In this document: positions 38,020 to 47,607 of the stretch, piece by piece
How the letters are laid out: each line of letters opens with the position of its first letter
Numbering within the stretch: position 1 is the stretch's first letter
Assembly (NCBI RefSeq): GCF_052115025.1
Contig: NZ_JBFRFW010000016.1
Location: forward strand, 1-64,000
Direction: 5' to 3'
DNA: 64,000 nucleotides
From: Bradyrhizobium_A sp052115025
GTDB taxonomy: Bacteria; Pseudomonadota; Alphaproteobacteria; Rhizobiales; Xanthobacteraceae
Notes under the pieces: model-generated
What the model was told of the DNA's origin: nothing
The model's database searches: none
What the model saw: the letters and a program-made list of their open reading frames with translations, nothing else
Made by a program: the position numbers and the translations under genes

Positions 38020-40092
38020 ATGACGAAGCTTCTCATCGACGGCAAGGAAATCGAGGTTCCGGCGGAGTACACGCTGCTGCAGGCCTGTGAGGCCGCCGGC
38101 GCGGAAATTCCGCGGTTCTGCTACCACGAACGGCTGTCCATCGCCGGCAACTGCCGCATGTGCCTCGTCGAGGTGAAGGGCTCGCCGAAGCCGGTGGCGA
38201 GCTGCGCCTGGGGCGTGCGCGACTGCCGGCCTGGTCCGAACGGCGAGCCGCCGGAGGTCTCAACCCGCTCGCCGATGGTCAAGAAGGCCCGCGAGGGCGT
38301 GATGGAGTTCCTGCTGATCAACCATCCGCTTGACTGCCCGATCTGCGACCAGGGCGGCGAGTGTGACCTGCAGGACCAGGCGATGGGCTACGGTGTCGAC
38401 ACCAGCCGCTTCGCCGAGAACAAGCGCGCCGTCGAGGACAAGTATCTCGGCGCGCTGGTCAAGACGTCGATGACCCGCTGCATCCAGTGCACGCGTTGCG
38501 TGCGCTTCACCACCGAGGTGTGCGGCGTGCCCGAGATGGGTGCGACTGGCCGCGGCGAGGACGTGGAGATCACCTCCTACCTCGAGAGCGCTCTGACCTC
38601 CGAGCTGCAGGGCAACCTCGTCGACATCTGCCCGGTGGGCGCGCTGACCTCCAAGCCCTACGCGTTCGCCGCGCGGCCCTGGGAGCTCGGCAAGACCCAG
38701 TCGGTCGACGTGATGGATGCGGTCGGCGCGGCGATCCGGATCGATACCCGTGGCCGCGAGGTGATGCGCATCCTGCCGCGCGTCAACGAGGCGGTGAACG
38801 AGGAGTGGATCTCCGACAAAACCCGTCATGTCGTCGATGGCCTGCGCACCCAGCGCCTCGACCGGCCGTACCTGCGTGACAATGGCAAGCTGCGCCCGGC
38901 CACCTGGCAGGAGGCGTTCGCCGCCATCGCCGCCAAGACGAAGGGCCGCGACGGCAAGCGCATCGGCGCCATCGCGGGCGACCTCGCCGCGGTGGAGGAG
39001 ATGTTCGCGCTGAAGGAGCTGCTCGGCAAGCTCGGCTCGGCCAACCTCGCCACCCAGCATGGCGCGTTCGACGGCAAGGCGGGGCGGGCGTCCTACATCT
39101 TCAACCCGACCATCGCCGGCCTCGATCAGGCCGACGCGCTGCTGATCGTCGGCAGCAACCCGCGCAAGGAAGCGGCCGTGCTCAACGCCCGCATCCGCAA
39201 GCGCTGGCGTACCGGTCAGCTCAAGGTCGCGGTGATCGGCGACAAGGCCGACCTGACTTACAACTATGACTATCTTGGCGCCGGCGCCGATACCCTGGCC
39301 GAGCTCGCTGCGGGCAAGCTCGCTTTCGCCGAGGTGCTCAGGAATGCCAAGGCACCGATCGTGCTGGTCGGCGCGGGCGCGATCGACCGGGCCGACGGTG
39401 CGGCCGTCGTGGCGCAGGCGGCCAAGCTCGCCGTCGACATCGGCGCGCTCAAGGACGGCTGGAACGGCTTTGCCGTGCTGCAGTCGGCGGCGTCCAGCGT
39501 CGGCGCGCTCGACATCGGCTTTATGCCGGGCGAGGGCGGTCTCGACGCGGCACGGATGACCGCTGCCGGCGCGCTCGACGTGCTGTTCCTGCTCGGCGCC
39601 GACGAGGTCAAGGTCGCCGACGGCGCCTTCGTGGTCTACATCGGCACCCATGGTGACCGCGGCGCACACCGCGCCGACGTCATCCTGCCGGGCGCGGCCT
39701 ACACCGAGAAGAGCGGCCTGTTCGTCAATACCGAGGGCCGGGTGCAGATGGCGGCCCGCGCCGCGTTCCCGCCGGGCGATGCCCGCGAGGACTGGGCGAT
39801 CCTGCGCGCGCTGTCCGATGTGCTCGGCGCGCGGCTGCCCTACGACTCCCTCGGCGCGCTGCGCCAGGCCATCTTCAAGGCCGTGCCGCACCTGATGCGG
39901 GTCGGCCAGATCGAGCCGGCGGATGCCGCCGGGGTTCGCACGCTGGCGTCGCGTGGCGGCAGCATCGACAAGGCCGGTTTCCACTCGCCGGTCGAGGATT
40001 TCTACATGACCAATCCCATCGCCCGGGCGTCCGCCGTGATGGCCGAGTGTTCGCGCCTCGCCGCGGGCCGCGTTCTGACCGCAGCGGAGTAA
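38020..40092 (+). CDS. nuoG: NADH-quinone oxidoreductase subunit G
   Basis: A 690-residue 75-kDa subunit carrying the electron wire. The [2Fe-2S] N1b ligands are in FCYHERLSIAGNCRMCLVEV; the N5 histidine/cysteine set is in NHPLDCPICDQGGECDLQDQ; N4 is in RCIQCTRCVRF with a distant cysteine in VDICPVGALT. The rest is a molybdopterin-oxidoreductase-like scaffold without molybdenum ligands. The length is that of mitochondrial-type NuoG, shorter than in E. coli. ATG 38020 follows GAGG, after an 80-base spacer with no gene visible. Confidence 0.97.
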   Translation: MTKLLIDGKEIEVPAEYTLLQACEAAGAEIPRFCYHERLSIAGNCRMCLVEVKGSPKPVASCAWGVRDCRPGPNGEPPEVSTRSPMVKKAREGVMEFLLINHPLDCPICDQGGECDLQDQAMGYGVDTSRFAENKRAVEDKYLGALVKTSMTRCIQCTRCVRFTTEVCGVPEMGATGRGEDVEITSYLESALTSELQGNLVDICPVGALTSKPYAFAARPWELGKTQSVDVMDAVGAAIRIDTRGREVMRILPRVNEAVNEEWISDKTRHVVDGLRTQRLDRPYLRDNGKLRPATWQEAFAAIAAKTKGRDGKRIGAIAGDLAAVEEMFALKELLGKLGSANLATQHGAFDGKAGRASYIFNPTIAGLDQADALLIVGSNPRKEAAVLNARIRKRWRTGQLKVAVIGDKADLTYNYDYLGAGADTLAELAAGKLAFAEVLRNAKAPIVLVGAGAIDRADGAAVVAQAAKLAVDIGALKDGWNGFAVLQSAASSVGALDIGFMPGEGGLDAARMTAAGALDVLFLLGADEVKVADGAFVVYIGTHGDRGAHRADVILPGAAYTEKSGLFVNTEGRVQMAARAAFPPGDAREDWAILRALSDVLGARLPYDSLGALRQAIFKAVPHLMRVGQIEPADAAGVRTLASRGGSIDKAGFHSPVEDFYMTNPIARASAVMAECSRLAAGRVLTAAE

Positions 40093-40096
40093 GTCG

Positions 40097-41131
40097 ATGA
40101 CCTTCGCCGAATTCTGGACCAGCACGTTGTGGCCGCTGATCATCATGGTGGCTGAGAGCGTCCTGCTGCTGGTCGTCCTGCTGGTCGGGATCGCCTACAT
40201 CCTGCTCGCCGACCGCAAGATCTGGGCGGCGGTGCAGATCCGCCGCGGCCCGAACGTGGTCGGCCCATGGGGCCTGCTGCAGTCGTTCGCCGACCTCCTC
40301 AAGTTCGTCCTCAAGGAGCCGGTGATCCCGGCCGGCGCGAACAAGGGTGTGTTCCTGCTCGCGCCGCTGGTGTCCTGCGTGCTGGCGCTTGCCGCCTGGG
40401 CGGTGATCCCGGTCGATCTCGGCTGGGTGATCGCCGACATCAATGTCGGCGTGCTCTACATCTTCGCGATCTCGTCGCTGTCGATCTACGGCATCATCAT
40501 GGCCGGCTGGGCGTCGAACTCGAAGTATCCGTTCCTCGCCGCGCTGCGCTCGGCAGCGCAGATGGTGTCTTATGAGGTCTCGATCGGCTTCGTCATCATC
40601 TGTGTGCTGCTGTGCGTCGGCTCGCTGAACCTGACCGCGATCGTCGAGGCGCAGAACACCCGGTTCGGCCTGTTCGGCTGGTACTGGCTGCCGCTGCTGC
40701 CGCTGTTCGTGATCTTCTACGTCTCGGCGCTGGCCGAGACCAACCGGCCGCCGTTCGACCTCGTCGAGGCGGAGTCCGAGCTCGTTGCCGGCTTCATGGT
40801 CGAATACGGCTCGACGCCGTACATGATGTTCATGCTCGGCGAGTACGTCGCCATCGCCACCATGTGTGCGATGGGGGCGATCCTGTTCATGGGCGGCTGG
40901 CTGCCGCCGTTCCCGGTCGCTCCGTTCACCTGGGTGCCGGGCGTGATCTGGTTCGTGCTCAAGCTGCTGTTCATGTTTTTCCTGTTCGCGATGGCGAAGG
41001 CGATCGTGCCCCGCTATCGCTACGACCAGCTGATGCGGCTGGGCTGGAAGGTATTCCTGCCGATTTCGCTGGCCATGGTGGTTATTGTCGCGGCGTTCCT
41101 GCAGTTCGTCGCGCCGCTAGTGAGGCTGTGA
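40097..41131 (+). CDS. nuoH: NADH-quinone oxidoreductase subunit H
   Basis: A 344-residue membrane subunit with eight helices that, with NuoB and NuoD, forms the quinone chamber. Clear stretches are ERKxW-like DRKIWAAVQIRRGPNVVGPW, then LAETNRPPFDLVEAESELVA (the acidic loop) and FMVEYGSTPYMMFMLGEY. It starts 4 bases after nuoG and its stop overlaps the nuoI start. Confidence 0.97.
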   Translation: MTFAEFWTSTLWPLIIMVAESVLLLVVLLVGIAYILLADRKIWAAVQIRRGPNVVGPWGLLQSFADLLKFVLKEPVIPAGANKGVFLLAPLVSCVLALAAWAVIPVDLGWVIADINVGVLYIFAISSLSIYGIIMAGWASNSKYPFLAALRSAAQMVSYEVSIGFVIICVLLCVGSLNLTAIVEAQNTRFGLFGWYWLPLLPLFVIFYVSALAETNRPPFDLVEAESELVAGFMVEYGSTPYMMFMLGEYVAIATMCAMGAILFMGGWLPPFPVAPFTWVPGVIWFVLKLLFMFFLFAMAKAIVPRYRYDQLMRLGWKVFLPISLAMVVIVAAFLQFVAPLVRL

Positions 41132-41619
41132 TGAGTGTCGCAACCGCAACCCGTTCGCTGCTGCTCAAGGAATTCGTTTCGGCGTTCTTTCTCGCCATGC
41201 GCTATTTCTTCAAGCCGAAGCCGACGCTGAATTATCCGTTCGAGAAGGGCCCGATCTCGCCGCGCTTCCGTGGCGAGCATGCGCTGCGCCGCTACCCCAA
41301 CGGGGAAGAGCGCTGCATCGCCTGCAAGCTGTGCGAGGCGGTGTGTCCGGCGCAGGCCATCACCATCGAGGCCGGCCCGCGGCGCAACGACGGCACCCGC
41401 CGCACCGTGCGCTACGACATCGACATGGTGAAGTGCATCTATTGCGGCCTGTGCCAGGAAGCGTGCCCGGTCGACGCCATCGTCGAGGGGCCGAACTTCG
41501 AGTTCGCCACCGAGACCCGTGAAGAGCTTTTCTATGACAAGGCCAAGCTGCTCGCGAACGGCGATCGCTGGGAACGTGAAATCGCCAAGAGCATCGCGCT
41601 CGATGCGCCGTACCGGTGA
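41131..41619 (+). CDS. nuoI: NADH-quinone oxidoreductase subunit I
   Basis: A 162-residue ferredoxin-like subunit with two [4Fe-4S] clusters (N6a, N6b): CIACKLCEAVCP and CIYCGLCQEACP. The N-terminal amphipathic part FVSAFFLAMRYFFKPKPTLN and the RFRGEHALRRYPNGEERC lead are typical. ATG 41131 shares a base with the nuoH stop. Confidence 0.98.
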   Translation: MSVATATRSLLLKEFVSAFFLAMRYFFKPKPTLNYPFEKGPISPRFRGEHALRRYPNGEERCIACKLCEAVCPAQAITIEAGPRRNDGTRRTVRYDIDMVKCIYCGLCQEACPVDAIVEGPNFEFATETREELFYDKAKLLANGDRWEREIAKSIALDAPYR

Positions 41620-41628
41620 GGTGACAGA

Positions 41629-42267
41629 ATGATCCTTCCGGCACTTTTCTTCTACCTGTTCGCGGGGGTCTGCGTCGCCTCCGCCGTGATGGTGATCGCC
41701 GCGCGCAATCCCGTCCATTCGGTGCTGTTCCTGATCCTGGCGTTCGTCAACGCCGCGGGGCTGTTCATGCTGATGGGCGCCGAGTTCCTGGCCATGATCC
41801 TGATTGTGGTCTATGTCGGCGCGGTCGCGGTGCTGTTCCTGTTCGTGATCATGATGCTCGACGTCGACTTCGCCGAGCTCAAGCAGGGCTTCATCGAGTA
41901 CCTGCCGGTCGGCCTGCTGGTCGGTGCGATCTTCCTCGCCGAACTGCTGCTGGTGGCCGGCGGCTGGGTGATCAGCCCGACGCTGACCAAGACCGTGGCG
42001 GCGCCGATCCCGGCGAACGTGTCCAATGCCGAGGCGCTCGGCCTCGTGCTCTATACGAAGTATGTGCATTACTTCCAGCTGGCCGGTGCGGTGCTGCTGG
42101 TCGCCATGATCGGCGCCATCGTGCTGACGCTGCGCCACAAGGCGAACGTCAAGCGGCAGAGCATCCCGGTGCAGAACGCCCGCACCAAGGCGCTCGCCAT
42201 GGAGGTGCGCAAGGTGGCGCCGGGGCAGGGCCTGCAGGACGCCGATGCGGAAGGGTGGGTGCGATGA
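41629..42267 (+). CDS. nuoJ: NADH-quinone oxidoreductase subunit J
   Basis: A 212-residue membrane subunit with five helices. The helix 3 region GAEFLAMILIVVYVGAVAVL, with its characteristic pi-bulge neighbourhood, and VLFLFVIMMLDVDF are clear. It overlaps nuoK by four bases (ATGA). Confidence 0.95.
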   Translation: MILPALFFYLFAGVCVASAVMVIAARNPVHSVLFLILAFVNAAGLFMLMGAEFLAMILIVVYVGAVAVLFLFVIMMLDVDFAELKQGFIEYLPVGLLVGAIFLAELLLVAGGWVISPTLTKTVAAPIPANVSNAEALGLVLYTKYVHYFQLAGAVLLVAMIGAIVLTLRHKANVKRQSIPVQNARTKALAMEVRKVAPGQGLQDADAEGWVR

Positions 42268-42572
42268 CGATCGGGCTCGGACACTATCTCGCGGTCGCCG
42301 CGATCCTGTTCACGCTGGGCATTCTCGGCATCTTCCTCAACCGCAAGAACGTCATCGTCATCCTGATGTCGATCGAGCTGATCCTGCTCGCCGTCAACAT
42401 CAACCTGGTGGCGTTCTCGACGTTCCTCAACGACATTGTCGGGCAGGTGTACGCGCTGCTGGTTCTGACCGTTGCGGCGGCGGAAGCGGCGATCGGCCTG
42501 GCCGTGCTGGTGGTGTTCTATCGCAACCGCGGTTCGATCGCGGTCGAAGACATCAATCTGATGAAGGGCTGA
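42264..42572 (+). CDS. nuoK: NADH-quinone oxidoreductase subunit K
   Basis: A 102-residue, three-helix MnhC-like subunit. The glutamates of the proton path sit in LMSIELILLAVNINLVAF and VAAAEAAIGLAVLVVFYR. ATG 42264 overlaps the nuoJ stop (ATGA). Confidence 0.97.
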   Translation: MTIGLGHYLAVAAILFTLGILGIFLNRKNVIVILMSIELILLAVNINLVAFSTFLNDIVGQVYALLVLTVAAAEAAIGLAVLVVFYRNRGSIAVEDINLMKG

Positions 42573-42578
42573 CGGCGG

Positions 42579-44642
42579 ATGATTCAGGCCATTGTTTTCC
42601 TGCCACTGCTGGGCGCGATCCTTGCCGGTCTGATCGCGCTGTTCGGGGCGCATGCGCGCAACCCGAGCGGTGACGACATGGATCACGGCGACGCCCACGG
42701 CGCTCATGCCCATGCGGCGCATGACGATCACGGCCACGACGACCATGGTCATGACGACCATGGCCCGGTCGAGCCGCCGGCGGCGGGCTCGCGCGCGGCC
42801 GAAGTGATCACCACCGCGCTGCTGCTGATCTCGGCGGCGCTGTCCTGGGTGACCTTCGTCGACGTCGGCTTCGGGCACCACGACGCCCGCGTCGTGCTGC
42901 TGCCCTGGATCAACTCCGGCGAACTCAACGTCTTCTGGACGCTGCGCGTCGATACGCTCACCGCCGTCATGCTGGTGGTGGTGAACACCGTGTCGGCGCT
43001 CGTGCACCTGTATTCGATCGGGTACATGCACGAGGACCCGAACCGGCCGCGGTTCATGGCCTACCTGTCGCTGTTCACCTTCGCCATGCTGATGCTGGTG
43101 ACCTCCGACAACCTGGTGCAGATGTTCTTCGGCTGGGAAGGCGTCGGTCTCGCCAGCTACCTGCTGATCGGCTTCTGGTTCCAGAAGCCGACGGCCAACG
43201 CCGCCGCCATCAAGGCGTTCGTGGTCAACCGCGTCGGCGACTTCGGCTTCTCGCTCGGCATCTTCGCGATCTTCGCGCTGGTCGGGTCGACCGATTTCGA
43301 CACCATCTTCGGCGCCGCGCCGGGCCTCGTCGGCAAGACCATTCATCTCTTTGGCCACGACTTCGACGCGCTGACGCTGACCTGCCTGCTGCTGTTCATG
43401 GGCGCGATGGGCAAGTCGGCCCAGTTCCTGCTGCACACCTGGCTGCCGGACGCGATGGAAGGCCCGACCCCGGTCTCGGCCCTCATTCATGCCGCGACCA
43501 TGGTAACCGCGGGCGTGTTCATGGTGGCGCGGCTGTCGCCGCTGTTCGAGCTGGCGCCGACGGCTCAGGCCTTCGTCATGCTGATCGGCGGCACCACGGC
43601 GCTGTTCGCGGCGACCATCGGCCTCGTGCAGAACGACATCAAGCGCATCGTCGCGTACTCGACCTGCTCGCAGCTCGGCTACATGTTCGTCGCGCTCGGG
43701 GCAGGGGCCTACTCGGTCGGCATCTTCCACCTGTTCACCCATGCCTTCTTCAAGGCGCTGCTGTTCCTGGGCTCGGGCTCGGTGATCCACGCGATGCACC
43801 ACGAGCAGGACATCCGCAACATGGGTGGCCTGAAGAACCGCATTCCCTTCACCTACAGCGTGATGGTGATCGGCACGCTGGCGCTGACCGGCTTCCCGCT
43901 CACGGCCGGCTACTTCTCGAAGGACAAGATCATCGAGTCGGCATTCGTGGCCCACAACCCGTTCGCGCTTTATGCCTTCCTCGCGACCGTGATCGCCGCC
44001 GGCCTGACGTCGTTCTACTCCTGGCGTCTGATCTTCAAGACGTTCCACGGCGAACCGCACGATCGTAAGCACTACGACGCGGCGCACGAGAGCCCGCTGG
44101 TGATGCTGATCCCGCTGGCGGTGCTGGCGGCCGGCTCGATCCTCGCAGGCTATCCGTTCGTGGAGCTGTTTGCGGGGCATGGCGTCGAGGAGTTCTTCCG
44201 CGAGTCGCTGAAGATGAAGCCCCACATCCTCGATGAGATGCACCACATCCCCGAGGCTGTCGCCTATCTGCCGACGGCGATGATGGCGATCGGCTTTGTG
44301 GTGGCGCTGGTGTTCTACATCAGCAAGCCGTACCTGCCGGTCGAGCTCGCCAACGACCATCCGCTGCTGTACCGCTTCCTGCTCAACAAGTGGTACTTCG
44401 ACGAGCTCTACGACTTCCTGTTCGTGCGCCCGGCGAAGCGGCTCGGCACTTTCCTCTGGAAGAAGGGCGATGGCGCGATCATCGACGGGCTCGGCCCGGA
44501 TGGCGTCGCCGCGCGGGTGCTCGACATCACCCGTGGCGCGGTCCGCCTGCAGACCGGCTACCTCTATCATTACGCCTTCGCGATGCTGATCGGCGTCGCG
44601 GGTCTTATCACCTGGTTCATTTTCGGTCTCGGGGGCCAATAA
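42579..44642 (+). CDS. nuoL: NADH-quinone oxidoreductase subunit L with His/Asp-rich insertion
   Basis: A 687-residue antiporter-like proton-pumping subunit with the long lateral helix. Conserved parts include FFGWEGVGLASYLLIGFW, LLHTWLPDAMEGPTPVSALI and LVQNDIKRIVAYSTCSQLGY. An unusual insertion lies between helices 1 and 2 (about residues 34-66): repeats of H-D-D-H-G preceded by GDAHGAHAHAA, giving more than ten histidines on the periplasm-facing loop. The stop overlaps the nuoM start (TAATG). Confidence 0.97.
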   Translation: MIQAIVFLPLLGAILAGLIALFGAHARNPSGDDMDHGDAHGAHAHAAHDDHGHDDHGHDDHGPVEPPAAGSRAAEVITTALLLISAALSWVTFVDVGFGHHDARVVLLPWINSGELNVFWTLRVDTLTAVMLVVVNTVSALVHLYSIGYMHEDPNRPRFMAYLSLFTFAMLMLVTSDNLVQMFFGWEGVGLASYLLIGFWFQKPTANAAAIKAFVVNRVGDFGFSLGIFAIFALVGSTDFDTIFGAAPGLVGKTIHLFGHDFDALTLTCLLLFMGAMGKSAQFLLHTWLPDAMEGPTPVSALIHAATMVTAGVFMVARLSPLFELAPTAQAFVMLIGGTTALFAATIGLVQNDIKRIVAYSTCSQLGYMFVALGAGAYSVGIFHLFTHAFFKALLFLGSGSVIHAMHHEQDIRNMGGLKNRIPFTYSVMVIGTLALTGFPLTAGYFSKDKIIESAFVAHNPFALYAFLATVIAAGLTSFYSWRLIFKTFHGEPHDRKHYDAAHESPLVMLIPLAVLAAGSILAGYPFVELFAGHGVEEFFRESLKMKPHILDEMHHIPEAVAYLPTAMMAIGFVVALVFYISKPYLPVELANDHPLLYRFLLNKWYFDELYDFLFVRPAKRLGTFLWKKGDGAIIDGLGPDGVAARVLDITRGAVRLQTGYLYHYAFAMLIGVAGLITWFIFGLGGQ

Positions 44643-46147
44643 TGACAACCTGGCCCGTTCTATCGGTCGTCACCTTCCTGCCGCTCCTCGGCGCGATCCT
44701 GGTCTATCTCAGCCGCGGCGACGACGAGGCCGCCAAGGGCAATGCGCGCTGGATCGCGCTCTGGACCACGCTGGTCACCTTCGCGGTGTCGCTGGTGCTG
44801 GTCTGGCGCTTCGATGCCACGCAAGCCGGCTTCCAGTTCGAGGAGAAGGGTCCCTGGCTCGCCCAGGCGATCAACTACCACATGGGCGTCGACGGCATTT
44901 CGCTGCCGTTCGTCATCCTGACCACCGCCCTGATGCCGTTCTGCATCGTCGCCAGCTGGAAGTCGGTGACGGTGCGGGTGCGCGAATACATGATGGCGTT
45001 CCTGGTGCTGGAAACGCTCATGGTCGGCACCTTCTCGGCGCTCGACCTCGTGCTGTTCTACCTGTTCTTCGAGGGCGGCCTGATCCCGATGTTCCTGATC
45101 ATCGGTGTCTGGGGCGGTCCGCGCCGGGTCTACGCCAGCTTCAAGTTCTTCCTCTACACGCTGCTCGGCTCGGTGCTGATGCTGCTCGCCATCATGGCGC
45201 TGTACTGGAATGCCGGCACCACCGACATCCCGACGCTGATGCACACCGCGGTGCCGCGCAGCCTGCAGACCTGGGCATGGCTGGCGTTCTTCGCCTCGTT
45301 CGCGGTGAAGATGCCGATGTGGCCGGTGCATACCTGGCTGCCGGACGCCCACGTCGAGGCGCCGACCGCGGGGTCGGTGATCCTCGCCGCCATCCTGCTG
45401 AAGATGGGCGGCTACGGCTTCCTGCGCTTCTCGCTGCCGATGTTCCCGCTGGCGTCGCATGACTTCGCGCCGCTGGTCTACACGCTGTCGGTGATCGCGA
45501 TCGTCTACACCTCGCTGGTCGCCCTCATGCAGGAGGACATCAAGAAGCTGATCGCGTACTCGTCGGTCGCGCATATGGGCTTCGTCACCATGGGCATCTT
45601 CGCGGGCACGACGCAGGGCGTCGCCGGCGGCGTGTTCCAGATGGTGTCGCACGGCATCGTGTCGGGCGCGCTGTTCCTGTGCGTCGGCGTCGTCTACGAC
45701 CGCCTGCATACCCGCGAGATCGCGGCCTATGGCGGCCTCGTCAACCGCATGCCGCTCTATGCCTTCGCCTTTATGGTGTTCACCATGGCCAATGTCGGCC
45801 TGCCGGGCACGTCGGGCTTCGTCGGCGAATTCCTGACGCTGCTGGGGACGTTCAAGGTCAGCACCGCGACCGCGTTCTTCGCCACGCTGGGGGTGATCCT
45901 GTCGGCGGCCTATGCGCTGTGGCTCTACCGCAAGGTGGTGTTCGGCGCGCTGACCAAGCCGTCGCTGGCCTCGATCAAGGACCTCACCCTGCGCGAGGGC
46001 GTGATCCTGATGCCGCTGGTGGCGCTGACCATCCTGTTCGGCGTCTATCCCAAGCCGGTGCTCGACATGTCGTCGGCGTCGGTCCAGCAACTCGTGACCA
46101 ATTACAGCCAGGCGATCACGGCCGTGAAGGCCGCCGCGCTGCCATGA
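44642..46147 (+). CDS. nuoM: NADH-quinone oxidoreductase subunit M
   Basis: A 501-residue antiporter-like proton-pumping subunit. Signatures are FYLFFEGGLIPMFLIIGVWG, VHTWLPDAHVEAPTAGSVIL, ALMQEDIKKLIAYSSVAHMG and GLPGTSGFVGEFLTLLGTFK. It starts at ATG 44642 inside the nuoL stop. Confidence 0.97.
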   Translation: MTTWPVLSVVTFLPLLGAILVYLSRGDDEAAKGNARWIALWTTLVTFAVSLVLVWRFDATQAGFQFEEKGPWLAQAINYHMGVDGISLPFVILTTALMPFCIVASWKSVTVRVREYMMAFLVLETLMVGTFSALDLVLFYLFFEGGLIPMFLIIGVWGGPRRVYASFKFFLYTLLGSVLMLLAIMALYWNAGTTDIPTLMHTAVPRSLQTWAWLAFFASFAVKMPMWPVHTWLPDAHVEAPTAGSVILAAILLKMGGYGFLRFSLPMFPLASHDFAPLVYTLSVIAIVYTSLVALMQEDIKKLIAYSSVAHMGFVTMGIFAGTTQGVAGGVFQMVSHGIVSGALFLCVGVVYDRLHTREIAAYGGLVNRMPLYAFAFMVFTMANVGLPGTSGFVGEFLTLLGTFKVSTATAFFATLGVILSAAYALWLYRKVVFGALTKPSLASIKDLTLREGVILMPLVALTILFGVYPKPVLDMSSASVQQLVTNYSQAITAVKAAALP

Positions 46148-46175
46148 CCGTGTCGACGGATCGGGATTGAACCTC

Positions 46176-47606
46176 ATGACTTTCGCCGGATATTCCCTGC
46201 TTCCCGTCGTGCCGGAGATCGTGCTGGCGCTTGGGGCGATGCTGCTTCTGATGATCGGTGCCTATCGCGGCCCGCAGACCACGGGCGCGATCGGCTGGCT
46301 TGCGCTGCTTCTGCTGGTCCTGACCGGTGCGCTGGTGCTGTGGCTGCCGTCCGGCAAGCTCGTGACGTTCAATGGCAGCTTCGTCGTCGACGACTTCGCA
46401 CGCTTCCTGAAGATCCTGGCACTGATCGGCTCGGGCACGACGCTGCTGTTGTCGCGTGAGTTCCTGTCGGTGCCGTCGCGGCGGATGTTCGAGTTCGCGA
46501 TCCTGATCCTGCTGTCGACCGTCGGCATGCTGATCCTGATCTCGGCCGCCGACCTGATCATGCTCTATCTCGGCCTCGAGCTGATGTCGCTGGCGCTCTA
46601 TGTGGTGGCGGCGAGCCATCGTGACGATGCCAAGTCCACCGAGGCGGGCCTCAAGTACTTCGTGCTCGGCGCGCTGTCGTCCGGCATGCTGCTGTACGGC
46701 GCCTCGCTGATCTACGGCTTCAGCGGCACGGTCAGCTTTGCCGGCATCGCGGCCGCCGCCAAGGGCGGCAGCACCGGCGTGGTGTTCGGCATCGTATTCC
46801 TGCTCGCGGGCCTGTGCTTCAAGATCTCCGCGGTGCCGTTCCACATGTGGACGCCGGACGTCTACGAGGGCGCACCGACCCCGGTGACGGCGTTCTTTGC
46901 CTCGGCGCCGAAGGTCGCCGCGCTCGCGGTGTTCACCCGCGTGACGCTGACCGCGTTCCCGGGCGTGACCCACCAGTGGCAGCAGATCGTGGTGTTCGTC
47001 GCCATCGCGTCGATGGCGCTGGGTTCGTTCGCGGCGATCGGTCAGAAGAACATCAAGCGCCTGATGGCGTATTCCTCGATCGGCCACATGGGCTTCGCAC
47101 TGGTCGGCCTTGCGTCCGGCACGCCGGAAGGGGCACAGGGCGTGCTGATCTACATCGCCATCTACGTGGCGATGACGCTGGCATCGTTCTCGGTCATCCT
47201 CGCCATGAAGCGCAACGGCCAAGTCGTTGAGAACATTTCGGATTTCGCCGGGCTCGCGCGCACCAACCCGCTGCTGGCGTTCTTCTTCGCCATGCTGCTG
47301 TTCTCGCTCGCCGGCATTCCGCCGCTGGCCGGCTTCTTCGCCAAGTTCTATGTGTTCCTGGCGGCGATCAAGGCCGGCCTGTTCACGCTGGCGGTGATCG
47401 GCGTGCTGACCAGTGTCGTCGGCGCGTTCTACTATCTCAGCATCATCAAGACGATGTACTTCGACGAACCGGTCGGCGCGGTCGATCCGGTCCGCGGCGA
47501 GCTGCGCACCGTGCTGGCGATCGCCGGCACCTTCAACATCCTGTTCTTCGCCTATCCGGCGCCGCTGGTGAGCGTGGCGACGGCCGCGGCGAAGTCCTTG
47601 TTCTGA
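46176..47606 (+). CDS. nuoN: NADH-quinone oxidoreductase subunit N
   Basis: A 476-residue antiporter-like subunit, the last of the complex I operon. Signatures: LYLGLELMSLALYVVAASHR, PFHMWTPDVYEGAPTPVTAF, IGQKNIKRLMAYSSIGHMGF and SLAGIPPLAGFFAKFYVF. ATG 46176 (MTFAGYSLLPVVPE) is used; a TTG 9 bases upstream is in frame. The birA stop-to-start gap is one base, so the operon probably continues into birA and rnj. Confidence 0.97.
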   Translation: MTFAGYSLLPVVPEIVLALGAMLLLMIGAYRGPQTTGAIGWLALLLLVLTGALVLWLPSGKLVTFNGSFVVDDFARFLKILALIGSGTTLLLSREFLSVPSRRMFEFAILILLSTVGMLILISAADLIMLYLGLELMSLALYVVAASHRDDAKSTEAGLKYFVLGALSSGMLLYGASLIYGFSGTVSFAGIAAAAKGGSTGVVFGIVFLLAGLCFKISAVPFHMWTPDVYEGAPTPVTAFFASAPKVAALAVFTRVTLTAFPGVTHQWQQIVVFVAIASMALGSFAAIGQKNIKRLMAYSSIGHMGFALVGLASGTPEGAQGVLIYIAIYVAMTLASFSVILAMKRNGQVVENISDFAGLARTNPLLAFFFAMLLFSLAGIPPLAGFFAKFYVFLAAIKAGLFTLAVIGVLTSVVGAFYYLSIIKTMYFDEPVGAVDPVRGELRTVLAIAGTFNILFFAYPAPLVSVATAAAKSLF

Positions 47607-47607
47607 G

